Part shown: in pieces, positions 1 through 6,029 of the stretch | Numbering within the stretch: position 1 is the stretch's first letter | Layout of the letters: every line of letters starts with the position of its first letter | DNA from: CBDUXZ01 sp965371325 [NCBI: uncultured bacterium] | GTDB lineage: Bacteria > JAUYMQ01 | Direction of reading: 5' to 3' | DNA: 6,029 nt | Assembly: GCA_965371325.1 (NCBI GenBank) | Contig: CBDUXZ010000136.1 | Span: 1-6,029 of the forward strand | Notes under the pieces: generated by a model | What the model was told of the DNA's origin: nothing | Database searches by the model: none | Seen by the model: only the letters and a program-made list of their open reading frames with translations | Translations under genes and position numbers: made by a program

Positions 1-2050
1 TTTCAGGCTTGAAGAAAAACGTGATCAGATCCTCGCTGCTCATGAAGCGCCGGCTCGCAACGTTTGGAACGGCCCTGGACAGCACGATGTTCGCAACGAT
101 TCCGTCGCGATCGTAATGGCTCACCACAACGCCCGGATTTTTCGCCTCGATTTTGATCGCGGGGCGCTCAACCCGCGGCCGTGGACGACGATCCCGTCGC
201 TCGGCAGGCGCCGCCTCCGGCTTCGCCGAGGAGACGGACCGGGCCGAAGGCGTGGCTCTGGCCGCCGGACTCCCCGTCGGTTCAAACTTCAGTGCGCTCT
301 CCCACCAGCGCTGCTCGGGCTTTACGCGCAGGAAGGTGATCCGGGGAACGAGGAGATCCGTGATGGCCCGGGCAGCGTCGTTCGCGCGCAACGAGGCGAA
401 GCAGAGCTCGGCGTTCGCAGCCGGATTCAGTAGCAGACCGCGCTCACCCAGAACCTTCTTCAGCAGCGTCCCCTGCTCCCTGAGGGCCGTGAAGGCCATG
501 AGTCCGCGCAGAATGTCTTCCAGCGAGAGTTGCGTACGAATCTGGATGGCGACGGGCGTGCCGTCGAGCCGGGCCGCGAGAAGATCGATTTTTAGGCGGT
601 TCGGGCCGACGCTTACGTCGGTGTCCAGGGGAATGAACCCTTGCTCACGCGACTCGAGCTCTTCGCGCACCGCGAGCCGGAAGCTCGCTTCGCGGCTGCC
701 GAGATTCTGGCTCTTGCGGGCTGATTCAAAACACTCTCGAATGCGCGACAGCGTCTGGCTGAAGTTCTTCTCGGATAGACGCAGCGTCCGTCCCCGTGGA
801 AACAGTATCTCGAGCAGAACCGCGTTGTCTCTCGGCCGGGCCACGAGCAGATCCTCCCCCTTCATTCGGAAGTAGATCTTCCGGCCCCTGCAAATGACCC
901 CCTCCCCACCGCTTTCGACGAGAGCGCCTTCCCCCACTTCCTTGAAGCGCTCAAGAAGCTTGCGCGTCCTCGCGGAAGTCACCTCATCGAGAATATCCCG
1001 GAAATCGCGATTGACGTCTCGCGTCTCGGGACGAAGCGTCTCAACCGCGCGGAACGAGGTTGTGGAATCCTCGAGAGACGTGATACGCATGAGGTGAAGG
1101 CGGATTCTTTTTGGATCGACCAGATATGCGGCTTTGCGCAACTCGTTATCAAAGTAAGGGGCGCACAGGTAGAGGTGCTTGATCCCGGCCTTCCGCGACT
1201 GAAGCTCCGTCAGATACCGAAGCCCTTCGATCAGCAGGTTCGAATCCACAGCGCCGCTTGCAACAACGGCGGCCTCCTGACCGTCTTGAGTTTTCCCGGT
1301 CGCAAGAAGCCATCTCTCCTGCCCGCGTCCTCGCCGCTCCGGCCGCTCCAGCCCCTCCAGCCGAAGCGCTCCTTCCCGCGTAAGCCTCTCCCAGAGGTGT
1401 GAAAGCCGATCCGGACCACTTTGTTCCGCAGCTTCGGGCTCTGCCGCGGTGTCGGTGGGAACATCCACGGCCGGCGCCGCGGCGGCCTCGGCAAGCTCGA
1501 GGTCTTCTCGTACCTCCGGCGCAAGCGCCGTTTCCCTGGTGAAACTTTCAGTTTCATCCGCCGGCCCATCGAGCACATCGGCGGCGGGCAACAGCTCCTC
1601 TTCATGCGAGGCGCTCGCCCCTTCCGCAATTCCGAATTCCGTCTCTTCGGACGCCACCTCCAGCCTGATGTCACGCTCCGAGGGCTCGATATCCGCCTTA
1701 CTCCCTGATCGTGCCAGTTCCGCCGCGATATCCGCCGCGGAGGCTTCTTCCGGATCAAGGGGGTCGCCAAAATCATCCGGTCGCTCGAATTCCGCTTCGA
1801 GCTGCTCCTGAAGAATGTCACGCCGGGCTTCCTGATCAGGCTCGAAGGCCTTGCCCGTGCTCCCGGCCGGTTTCGAGCCTGTCTGCCGGTTTCGCGCGCC
1901 GCTCCTGCTTCCCGTTCGTGCGCCGGTTCCGCTACTCTTCCGTCCGCCGGCTCCGCTACTCTTCCGCGCGCCGCCTCTCCGGCCACGCGGTTTTGCCGTG
2001 CTGCTACTCTTCCGCGGACCCTTGTTTTCTCCGTCCGATTCCTTTCGCAT
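1..2050 (-). CDS. Large nuclease-fold-like protein with basic repeat tail (3' end beyond window)
   Basis: The frame stays open for 683 codons from the ATG at 2050 and leaves the window without a stop. The start is well fixed: an in-frame TGA lies 12 bases upstream (2062-2060) and an AAAGGGAG Shine-Dalgarno site (2060-2053) precedes it. Seen in the protein: residues 10-67 are Arg/Lys/Ser/Gly-rich with an eight-residue period; about 70-215 is a Glu/Asp/Ala-rich linker; 218-440 is globular-looking and unassigned; 454-525 reads like the core of PD-(D/E)XK nucleases of the NucS/DUF91 or Mrr type (E454, then IDLL with D489, then AIQIR with Q503 and R505); 597-632 is a second basic, Pro-rich linker; 640-683 begins another folded segment. 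There is no signal peptide, so it is probably cytoplasmic, and the basic tails suggest nucleic acid contact (inference). Q-x-R replaces the usual E-x-K; Mrr-type enzymes use Q-x-K, so activity cannot be excluded. The coding call is firm; the fold call is moderate and no named family is certain. Confidence 0.88.
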   Translation of the reverse strand, partial: MRKESDGENKGPRKSSSTAKPRGRRGGARKSSGAGGRKSSGTGARTGSRSGARNRQTGSKPAGSTGKAFEPDQEARRDILQEQLEAEFERPDDFGDPLDPEEASAADIAAELARSGSKADIEPSERDIRLEVASEETEFGIAEGASASHEEELLPAADVLDGPADETESFTRETALAPEVREDLELAEAAAAPAVDVPTDTAAEPEAAEQSGPDRLSHLWERLTREGALRLEGLERPERRGRGQERWLLATGKTQDGQEAAVVASGAVDSNLLIEGLRYLTELQSRKAGIKHLYLCAPYFDNELRKAAYLVDPKRIRLHLMRITSLEDSTTSFRAVETLRPETRDVNRDFRDILDEVTSARTRKLLERFKEVGEGALVESGGEGVICRGRKIYFRMKGEDLLVARPRDNAVLLEILFPRGRTLRLSEKNFSQTLSRIRECFESARKSQNLGSREASFRLAVREELESREQGFIPLDTDVSVGPNRLKIDLLAARLDGTPVAIQIRTQLSLEDILRGLMAFTALREQGTLLKKVLGERGLLLNPAANAELCFASLRANDAARAITDLLVPRITFLRVKPEQRWWESALKFEPTGSPAARATPSARSVSSAKPEAAPAERRDRRPRPRVERPAIKIEAKNPGVVVSHYDRDGIVANIVLSRAVPNVASRRFMSSEDLITFFFKPE
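1931..2014 (-). repeat. 24-bp periodic repeat encoding the RKSS octads of the basic tail
   Basis: The 12-mer GCTACTCTTCCG (plus strand) occurs at 1931-1942, 1955-1966 and 2003-2014, that is at spacings of 24 and 48 bases, exactly one and two periods. On the coding strand it gives the protein motif RKSS at residues 13, 29 and 37, with more diverged octads at 21, 45 and 53. The period is a multiple of three, so gain or loss of units would keep the frame. This looks like an in-gene minisatellite that lengthens a positively charged, disordered tail. Confidence 0.8.
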
Positions 2051-2304
2051 GTCTCCCTTTCACATTGCGTCAGAGGGCTCTCTGCGGCCAACACGCGCGC
2101 ATGCGGGCAGAATACTCCGTATCAAGGCCACAAACGCCCACGCGGGACCAGCCGCAATGGCGCATCAGAATGTTTAGTTCGTCGTGAGAAGGATCGGGGG
2201 GAACTCGTGGTGGGAATCAGGGCAACGTGCGGCCGTCAGGAACGACATGCCATGGCGCAGTCGGCTAGTGCCAGGAGGCACCACAAACCCGATAACGACG
2301 CATA

Positions 2305-2367
2305 AGGGCGGTCACGCCCTCCCGTTCCGTCCCGCGAAGGGCCAATATGCCCGTCGCGTCGGACCGG
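2305..2367. other. Pair of adjacent hairpins, possible structured RNA
   Basis: The first hairpin is AGGGCG (2305-2310), loop GTCA, CGCCCT (2315-2320). Six bases later a longer one runs from 2327 to 2367: CGCGA (2333-2337) pairs with TCGCG (2354-2358), and GGGC (2339-2342) with GCCC (2349-2352) around the loop CAATAT. It extends outward through 2327-2332 with 2361-2367 across two small bulges, about 15 pairs in all. No T-run follows on either strand, so it is not a plain intrinsic terminator. If transcribed from the promoter candidate at 2935-2963 it would sit in the leader of the gene starting at 2050. Strand and function are unknown. Confidence 0.35.
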
Positions 2368-2934
2368 CGCCGCATCCGGTGTAAAACCTATTCGGGTTCG
2401 TTCGAGAATCGAAACCTGCTCGCCGCGGCCTCTCGCCGCTTTCGCCGGGCAGTACTAAAGCCTTTGTCCGCGCGGAAACGATGACTTTATCCAGTCCATC
2501 ATTCCGCCGGCGCGGACTGGCCTCACCGTCAAGGCGCTGCCCGGTCCCTGGATCCCTTGAAAGAAGCGATACTCTCGTCCCGGCCTCCCCTATCCCGATA
2601 CGCCTATCGGCCCGAGTGGCCCATCCCGGCGTCGGAGCTTTGAGCTTCAGGGTCTGCCCCGAGCCCCAGAAGGCTCTATTTCGGGCGTTCCCCGATGGGG
2701 AATTCGTTGGCCTCGCCGGCCAAAAGCCGGAGTATCACCTCACGTTTCCGGCCGGCGGGACCTTCTCTTCCCCGCCAGCCCCCTAAAAATCCTCTTTTCC
2801 GCCGCGGTATCGCTGCTCGGGCGTTGGCCCGTGCAGCCCGCGCGGACCCGGCGCACGCCCTTCTCCGAGTTCTCCGGGAAGTAAAAATCGGCAGTATTCC
2901 GGGCTTTTCTATGGTCCTTCTGAATTCTATGACA

Positions 2935-2963
2935 ACAATAGGCCGGAGGGTTTTCATTGTCAA
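2935..2963 (-). promoter_or_regulatory. Sigma70-like promoter candidate pointing toward the gene at 2050
   Basis: Read on the minus strand there is a perfect -35 box TTGACA (2963-2958), a 17-base spacer and TATTGT (2940-2935), which matches the -10 consensus at four of six positions. It lies in a locally AT-richer stretch about 75 bases after the stop codon of the upstream gene. Transcription would begin near 2928, giving a leader of close to 880 bases before the ATG at 2050. No open frame with a good ribosome site follows directly, so it may drive a long leader or a non-coding RNA. Confidence 0.35.
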
Positions 2964-3036
2964 TCAGAATGTCCGCCACCCAGCCTTTCTTATCTTATCG
3001 GAGTTGCCTCCCGTCACCTGAGCACGCCATCCATCA

Positions 3037-5589
3037 TCATCCTGTCCCGGACGCCCCGATCCGCACCTCCAGCGGCTTGTCGAGGATGTCGAGGATCTCA
3101 TCCTTCCTGGAAACATCGAAGTCCGGCGGCTGGTAGAAGTAGAGCATGATCGTATAGGAGGGCCGGGTCAGGAGCACGACGCTCCCTTCGGCTTTCAAAT
3201 CGACATCGTAGCCGGCATTTCCCCACTGCCCGTAATCCCTGTCGTTCCGGTCCCGCTTGTTCTTGTCGTCGACGTACACGAGGGTCCTGTCCGGATCGAT
3301 ATCATCGAGAAAGAGGACCCGCACGAGGGAATGCGCCTGCTCGCCGGACACGATAATCCATCTGTCCTTGCGCGCATCGAGCTCTTTCTCCGCCTTGCTC
3401 ATCCTGCCGTCGATAACCACGCCTTCCGGATTCTCCGAATTATAAAAGCGCATCCCGGCGGCGCTTCGATCGAGATCCACGGATTGCAGGAAGTGGGCAT
3501 TCTTCACCCGCTTTAACGCACCCTCCGTGTAGAGGAACGGGTTCTTGACGATCACCTCGCTCACCGCCTGGTTCTCATAGAAGACCCAGTCCGAGGGCTC
3601 CATGTGGAACTTCACCCCGAACGTCAATCGGGCGAGAAGATCCTGCCGAAAGATGAGGCGGACGGGCCCGTCCCGGTACGCGATGGTCCGGCGCTCGAAA
3701 TCATCCTCGCCGGCACGATAAGGAAGCGGAATGTAGAGGAACTTGAAGGTGAGACGGAAACGAATCTTAAGGCGATCGACGAGGTTGTCCGAAAAATCAG
3801 GTTTCCCAGCCGTCTTCATCGTGAAGTGATCGAAGTAGGCCATCTCCTCGGGAAAGGCGACCGTGAAGACATCCGTCATGACCTCGTCGAAGCCGTCTCT
3901 CCGAACCAGCTTCTCCTCATTTCGCGGCGGCGGATCATCGAAGGCGAACAGGTAGAACCATCCCGTCTCGCCACTATCCACCTCCCTGATCGCGATCTCC
4001 GATCCCACGACGATCCCGGCCGGCCACGCGCTCCGATCAACGCGGTCTCCGAGGCGGTCGGCCATCGATACGATTTCATCGTTGTCGTCGAGAAGACCGC
4101 TGTCCACATCCGACGTTTTGGCCTCCCCCTCCGGAAGCACGTACCTTCCGGTCGAATCACGCTCATCAACCTGGAAGACCACGGGTTCGAGCTTCCCGCC
4201 CCGCGCGGCGTAGAGACGTAGCTTGTCGACGGGAAGACCCAGAAAGGATTTCAAATCGTAGCCGGTGAGGAGGATGACGTCGTAGCGCCGCTTGATTCGA
4301 AGGGGCTCCGCCGGGCCCGAAGGGCTCAGTTTCGCCTGCCGGACTCCTCCTTTCGCTCCGGAGGGCCGCACGTTGACCCGCAGATCGGGGGCCCCCATCC
4401 ACGGGATGCGGGCCGGCTCGCCCGCAATCTCCCGATGGGGGAAAACAAAACGGGTTCGGAGCTTACGAATTCGCCCCCCCATCGACATGACGTCGGCCTG
4501 CCAGCCCACCTTGGCCTTTTTTCCACCGTCGAAGAGAAGCTTCTGTTCGGCCTCTCCAAAGAGCGTATAGCGAACATACAAAGCGCCTCCTGGAGCATTC
4601 ACGCCCCACCACGCCGCCTTGTCGAGTGGGAAGTCTCCTTCCTCTTCGTCCTGCCCACTCCGCCAACCGCCTCCTTCGCAGAGGAAGGTTCCCCGGGAGG
4701 CTTCCGGCGTCAGTTCCAGCATCGTCTCGACCACGCTCCGGGCCACGAGCCTTTTCATGTCGAGCGAGTAGCCGATTTCCTCATGCCATTCGGCCTGCGC
4801 GGCCGAGTAGATCTCCGTCCGCACGTGCTGGGGCGTGGCGAGGCCAAGAACGAGATTCGTATGGCGGCGAACGAGACGGATAAGGCGGACCGGCCCCTCG
4901 CGGTAGCCGAGCACGGTTGCTACAACGTCATCGTCATCCCGCTTGATTCGAAGAGCGAGAAGATAGGGGGTGAGGCGTGAGTAGGCCTTGTACTTGGATT
5001 TATGAACCAGGTTCGTGCCGTCCCCGCCCGCCGCAGGTTTTATCTCGAGGGAGCGAACAACGAGCGGTTCCGGACCGAAGGCCAGATTGTAGTATCGCGC
5101 CTCCACGCGTCCCCCCTCCTCTGAATCGTAATGAACGTCGCGGCGGGGCGCATTGGGCGCAGTGGCCACTTCCAGAATGTAGACGAAGCGCGTTTCGTTC
5201 GAGGAAGGATCGGTGAGTTCCACCTCCATTCCCGCACGATGCGAGGGCCAGAGATCCACGGCCAGTTGCACGCCGGCATCGGAGAAGTTGAAGACGGCCT
5301 CGTCGTTCGCATCGAAACGGCCATCGTCTCGCGGAAGATCAGCGGGCGTGCCATCCACCGCCCGATCGACGACGTAGCGTCCCCCTGGATCCCGCTCGTC
5401 CACCTGGAATGGAATGGCGGAGATCTCACCTTCGCCGCTCGCCGCGTAGGCCGCGAGACGTTCGATCCCCGATCCCGAAAGCGCGGGCAGTAGTGCGCCG
5501 GGAACCACGGCGATCTGCTCGGCCGGCGACGCGAGGGCCACCGGTGCAAAGGTCGGCAGGAGGAGCAGGAAGAACAGCAGGACGCGCAT
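3037..5589 (-). CDS. Secreted 850-residue protein with two-fold internal duplication, function unknown
   Basis: The ATG at 5589 is chosen because it opens a textbook signal peptide (MRVLLFF, then a Leu-rich core, cleavage after ALA at residue 20) and has GAAGG four bases upstream; the frame is open further upstream, but those residues would bury the signal. There is no lipobox Cys, so the product should be exported and soluble or loosely envelope-bound. It has two diverged copies of one unit of about 410 residues. FQVDERD recurs at 61 and 472, an Asp-rich loop ending NDE at 88-97 and 496-505, GPVRLI at 232 and 641, and a Trp-containing strand near 328 and 744. Offsets stay near 410, so the match spans the whole length. 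The Asp-rich loops could bind calcium (inference). No catalytic motif or membrane segment after the signal is visible, and I do not recognise the family. It ends with two consecutive TGA codons. Confidence 0.9.
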   Translation of the reverse strand: MRVLLFFLLLLPTFAPVALASPAEQIAVVPGALLPALSGSGIERLAAYAASGEGEISAIPFQVDERDPGGRYVVDRAVDGTPADLPRDDGRFDANDEAVFNFSDAGVQLAVDLWPSHRAGMEVELTDPSSNETRFVYILEVATAPNAPRRDVHYDSEEGGRVEARYYNLAFGPEPLVVRSLEIKPAAGGDGTNLVHKSKYKAYSRLTPYLLALRIKRDDDDVVATVLGYREGPVRLIRLVRRHTNLVLGLATPQHVRTEIYSAAQAEWHEEIGYSLDMKRLVARSVVETMLELTPEASRGTFLCEGGGWRSGQDEEEGDFPLDKAAWWGVNAPGGALYVRYTLFGEAEQKLLFDGGKKAKVGWQADVMSMGGRIRKLRTRFVFPHREIAGEPARIPWMGAPDLRVNVRPSGAKGGVRQAKLSPSGPAEPLRIKRRYDVILLTGYDLKSFLGLPVDKLRLYAARGGKLEPVVFQVDERDSTGRYVLPEGEAKTSDVDSGLLDDNDEIVSMADRLGDRVDRSAWPAGIVVGSEIAIREVDSGETGWFYLFAFDDPPPRNEEKLVRRDGFDEVMTDVFTVAFPEEMAYFDHFTMKTAGKPDFSDNLVDRLKIRFRLTFKFLYIPLPYRAGEDDFERRTIAYRDGPVRLIFRQDLLARLTFGVKFHMEPSDWVFYENQAVSEVIVKNPFLYTEGALKRVKNAHFLQSVDLDRSAAGMRFYNSENPEGVVIDGRMSKAEKELDARKDRWIIVSGEQAHSLVRVLFLDDIDPDRTLVYVDDKNKRDRNDRDYGQWGNAGYDVDLKAEGSVVLLTRPSYTIMLYFYQPPDFDVSRKDEILDILDKPLEVRIGASGTG
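3652..4227 (-). repeat. Duplicated unit, copy B (matching residues 455-646)
   Basis: Second copy of the unit: DKLRLYAA, FQVDERD, GRYV, the loop DVDSGLLDDNDE and YRDGPVRLI line up one to one with copy A. Copy B has the more complete Asp pattern (Asp at loop positions 1, 3, 8, 9 and 11, Glu at 12), while copy A lacks the first Asp. This suggests that any metal site would be better preserved in the second half. Confidence 0.75.
4879..5463 (-). repeat. Duplicated unit, copy A (matching residues 43-237)
   Basis: This segment encodes the best-matching part of the first half of the secreted protein. It carries the order ERLAAYAA, FQVDERD, GRYV, the Asp-rich FDANDE loop and YREGPVRLI, the same order as copy B at 3652-4227. 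The similarity is clear at protein level but not as DNA, so the duplication is old. Confidence 0.75.
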
Positions 5590-5866
5590 GACACCTTCAA
5601 GGAAGGCCGAACCCAGGGGCAGGATTGGCCCTTTCGTCAGAAGAGGAAGGCGAAATCTATCAGAGCCACCGCGCGCGGACAAAGCCCCGATGGCTTCGAC
5701 AGATCCGGGCTCACGGATGGCGACGGATGAAACCCCTTTAAGGACAAGGCAGAACCGAATGATTTTGAAAGTAAATCAGAAGCGCCCCACCAGGCCTGCT
5801 CCCCGAACAGGGATAGAACCGAACCTTCTTTCTGGCGCCGACGCAACAGATCGTGGAGTATTGCGT

Positions 5867-5958
5867 GAAAAGAGGGGAAAAGGGGACGCTCCCCTTTGTC
5901 AAAACCATATCGAGCAACCCAGCCGCTTGGCGATAAACGGGAGCGTCCCCTCTTTTTC
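5867..5958. repeat. REPIN-like inverted repeat element
   Basis: AGGGGACGCTCCC (5881-5893) is repeated in perfect inverted form as GGGAGCGTCCCCT (5939-5951), 45 bases away. The flanks also match: GAAAAGAGGGG (5867-5877) and CCCCTCTTTTTC (5947-5958) are complementary apart from one base. The left half also folds on itself: AAAGGGGA (5879-5886), loop CGC, TCCCCTTT (5890-5897), an eight-pair stem. Two inverted short palindromic units around a variable spacer, about 90 bases in all, is the layout of REPINs, non-autonomous elements moved by RAYT transposases. No transposase is in the window. On either strand the GC stem followed by T-rich sequence could also stop transcription. Confidence 0.6.
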
Positions 5959-5963
5959 AATTG

Positions 5964-5970
5964 AAAGGAG
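5964..5970 (+). promoter_or_regulatory. Ribosome binding site of the LOG-like gene
   Basis: AAAGGAG is a near-ideal Shine-Dalgarno sequence. It lies 9 bases before the TTG at 5980 and 15 before the in-frame ATG at 5986, so spacing favours TTG. The bases just upstream (5950-5958) are complementary to it and could fold over it. Confidence 0.65.
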
Positions 5971-5979
5971 AACTTCGTT

Positions 5980-6029
5980 TTGCCAATGGACGATTTCCGA
6001 AGTCACGACACCTGGATGGTTTTCAAGAT
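5980..6029 (+). CDS. Start of a LOG-family (TIGR00730-type) Rossmann-fold protein, partial
   Basis: Only 16 complete codons are present, reading MPMDDFRSHDTWMVFK and continuing past the edge. The stretch DTWxVFKI close to the start resembles the N-terminus of many TIGR00730/LOG proteins, which usually go on to an EFVEGFE-like stretch and a GSAR motif. These are cytoplasmic enzymes related to cytokinin riboside 5'-monophosphate phosphoribohydrolases and were once called lysine decarboxylases. The start is taken as TTG from the Shine-Dalgarno spacing; the ATG at 5986 in the same frame is the alternative. The family call rests on a very short match from memory and can be settled by the next few hundred bases. 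Confidence 0.55.
   Translation, partial: MPMDDFRSHDTWMVFK

Larger units (their letters stand above)
2051..3036. other. Long intergenic region without a convincing gene
   Basis: These 986 bases separate two genes on the minus strand. The reading frames inside it are short, Arg/Pro/Ser-rich, mutually overlapping, and lack good ribosome sites, so I call no protein here. It holds a sigma70-like promoter candidate pointing left (2935-2963), two neighbouring hairpins (2305-2367) and many small inverted repeats, for example 2491-2497 with 2514-2520, 2595-2600 with 2605-2610, and 2688-2693 with 2697-2702. Stems of five or six pairs are expected by chance in GC-rich DNA of this length. No T-run terminator was seen after the gene ending at 3037. 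Confidence 0.7.
5590..5979. other. Divergent intergenic region
   Basis: These 390 bases lie between the start codons of two divergent genes and must hold both promoters. I found no confident -35/-10 pair for either gene. A TTGACA occurs on the minus strand at 5901-5896 inside the REPIN-like element, but no -10 box follows at the right distance. The right quarter is taken up by the inverted repeat at 5867-5958; 5590-5866 shows no gene and no clear structure. Confidence 0.6.

Noticed and set aside
153-875. Plus-strand frame of 240 codons
   Set aside because: It is antisense to the large minus-strand gene and has Arg/Ser-rich low-complexity composition; the minus frame is longer and contains domain-like sequence.
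1237-1247. GGTTCGAATCC, identical to a tRNA T-arm consensus
   Set aside because: The flanking T-stem bases do not pair and the sequence is in the coding frame of the large gene (around V268-N271).
1231-2094. Minus-strand frame of 287 codons overlapping the start of the large gene
   Set aside because: It is very Arg-rich, shifted relative to the 683-codon frame, and has no good ribosome site; it is a GC-driven shadow.
2254-2272. D-arm-like sequence GGCGCAGTCGGCTAGTGCC
   Set aside because: It forms a four-pair D-stem, but no anticodon stem, T-arm or acceptor stem can be found around it.
2462-2474. 13-mer CTTTGTCCGCGCG also present inverted at 5672-5684
   Set aside because: One such match is within chance for 6 kb of GC-rich DNA and the similarity does not extend.
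2676-2979. Two overlapping small minus-strand frames (79 and 95 codons) in the intergenic region
   Set aside because: They are Arg-rich with no domain-like sequence or convincing ribosome site, and they start upstream of the promoter candidate's likely start.
3000-3036. Possible terminator after the secreted protein gene
   Set aside because: The only hairpin is a four-pair GGAG/CTCC stem and no T-run follows it on the minus strand.
3604-4221. Plus-strand frame of 205 codons
   Set aside because: It is antisense to the second half of the secreted protein, whose frame is supported by the internal duplication.
5590-5682. Extending the secreted protein to a TTG at 5682
   Set aside because: The 31 extra residues would bury a clear signal peptide that begins at the ATG at 5589.
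5637-5960. Minus-strand frame of 107 codons upstream of the secreted protein
   Set aside because: It would start with TTG inside the inverted repeat, lacks a ribosome site, and looks like a repeat-derived frame.

Overview
The window is GC-rich bacterial DNA. A typical Sec signal peptide, good Shine-Dalgarno sites and long GC-biased reading frames point to a bacterium, probably with a Gram-negative type of envelope. Nothing here fixes the phylum. There is no rRNA, recognisable tRNA, CRISPR array or transposase gene.

Layout, left to right. (1) Positions 2050 to 1, minus strand: a large gene that starts at 2050 and runs off the left edge still open after 683 codons. It has a basic tail built of eight-residue repeats, an acidic linker, an unassigned middle region, and a segment resembling the PD-(D/E)XK nuclease fold (NucS/DUF91- or Mrr-like) in which the usual E-x-K is Q-x-R. 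(2) 2051-3036: a long non-coding stretch of 986 bases with a sigma70-like promoter pointing at gene 1 and one hairpin stronger than its neighbours. (3) 5589 to 3037, minus strand: an 850-residue secreted protein of no family I recognise, made of two diverged copies of a unit of about 410 residues. (4) 5590-5979: a divergent intergenic region containing a REPIN-like inverted repeat at 5867-5958. (5) 5980 to the right edge, plus strand: the first 16 codons of a gene whose start resembles LOG-family (TIGR00730) Rossmann-fold proteins.

How they fit together: the two minus-strand genes point the same way, but the large gap and the internal promoter candidate argue against a tight operon. The secreted protein and the LOG-like gene are divergent and share the REPIN-containing control region. 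No pathway links the three genes on the sequence alone. The items most worth following up are the altered nuclease motif in gene 1, the internally duplicated secreted protein, and the REPIN whose right arm could pair with the ribosome binding site of the LOG-like gene.
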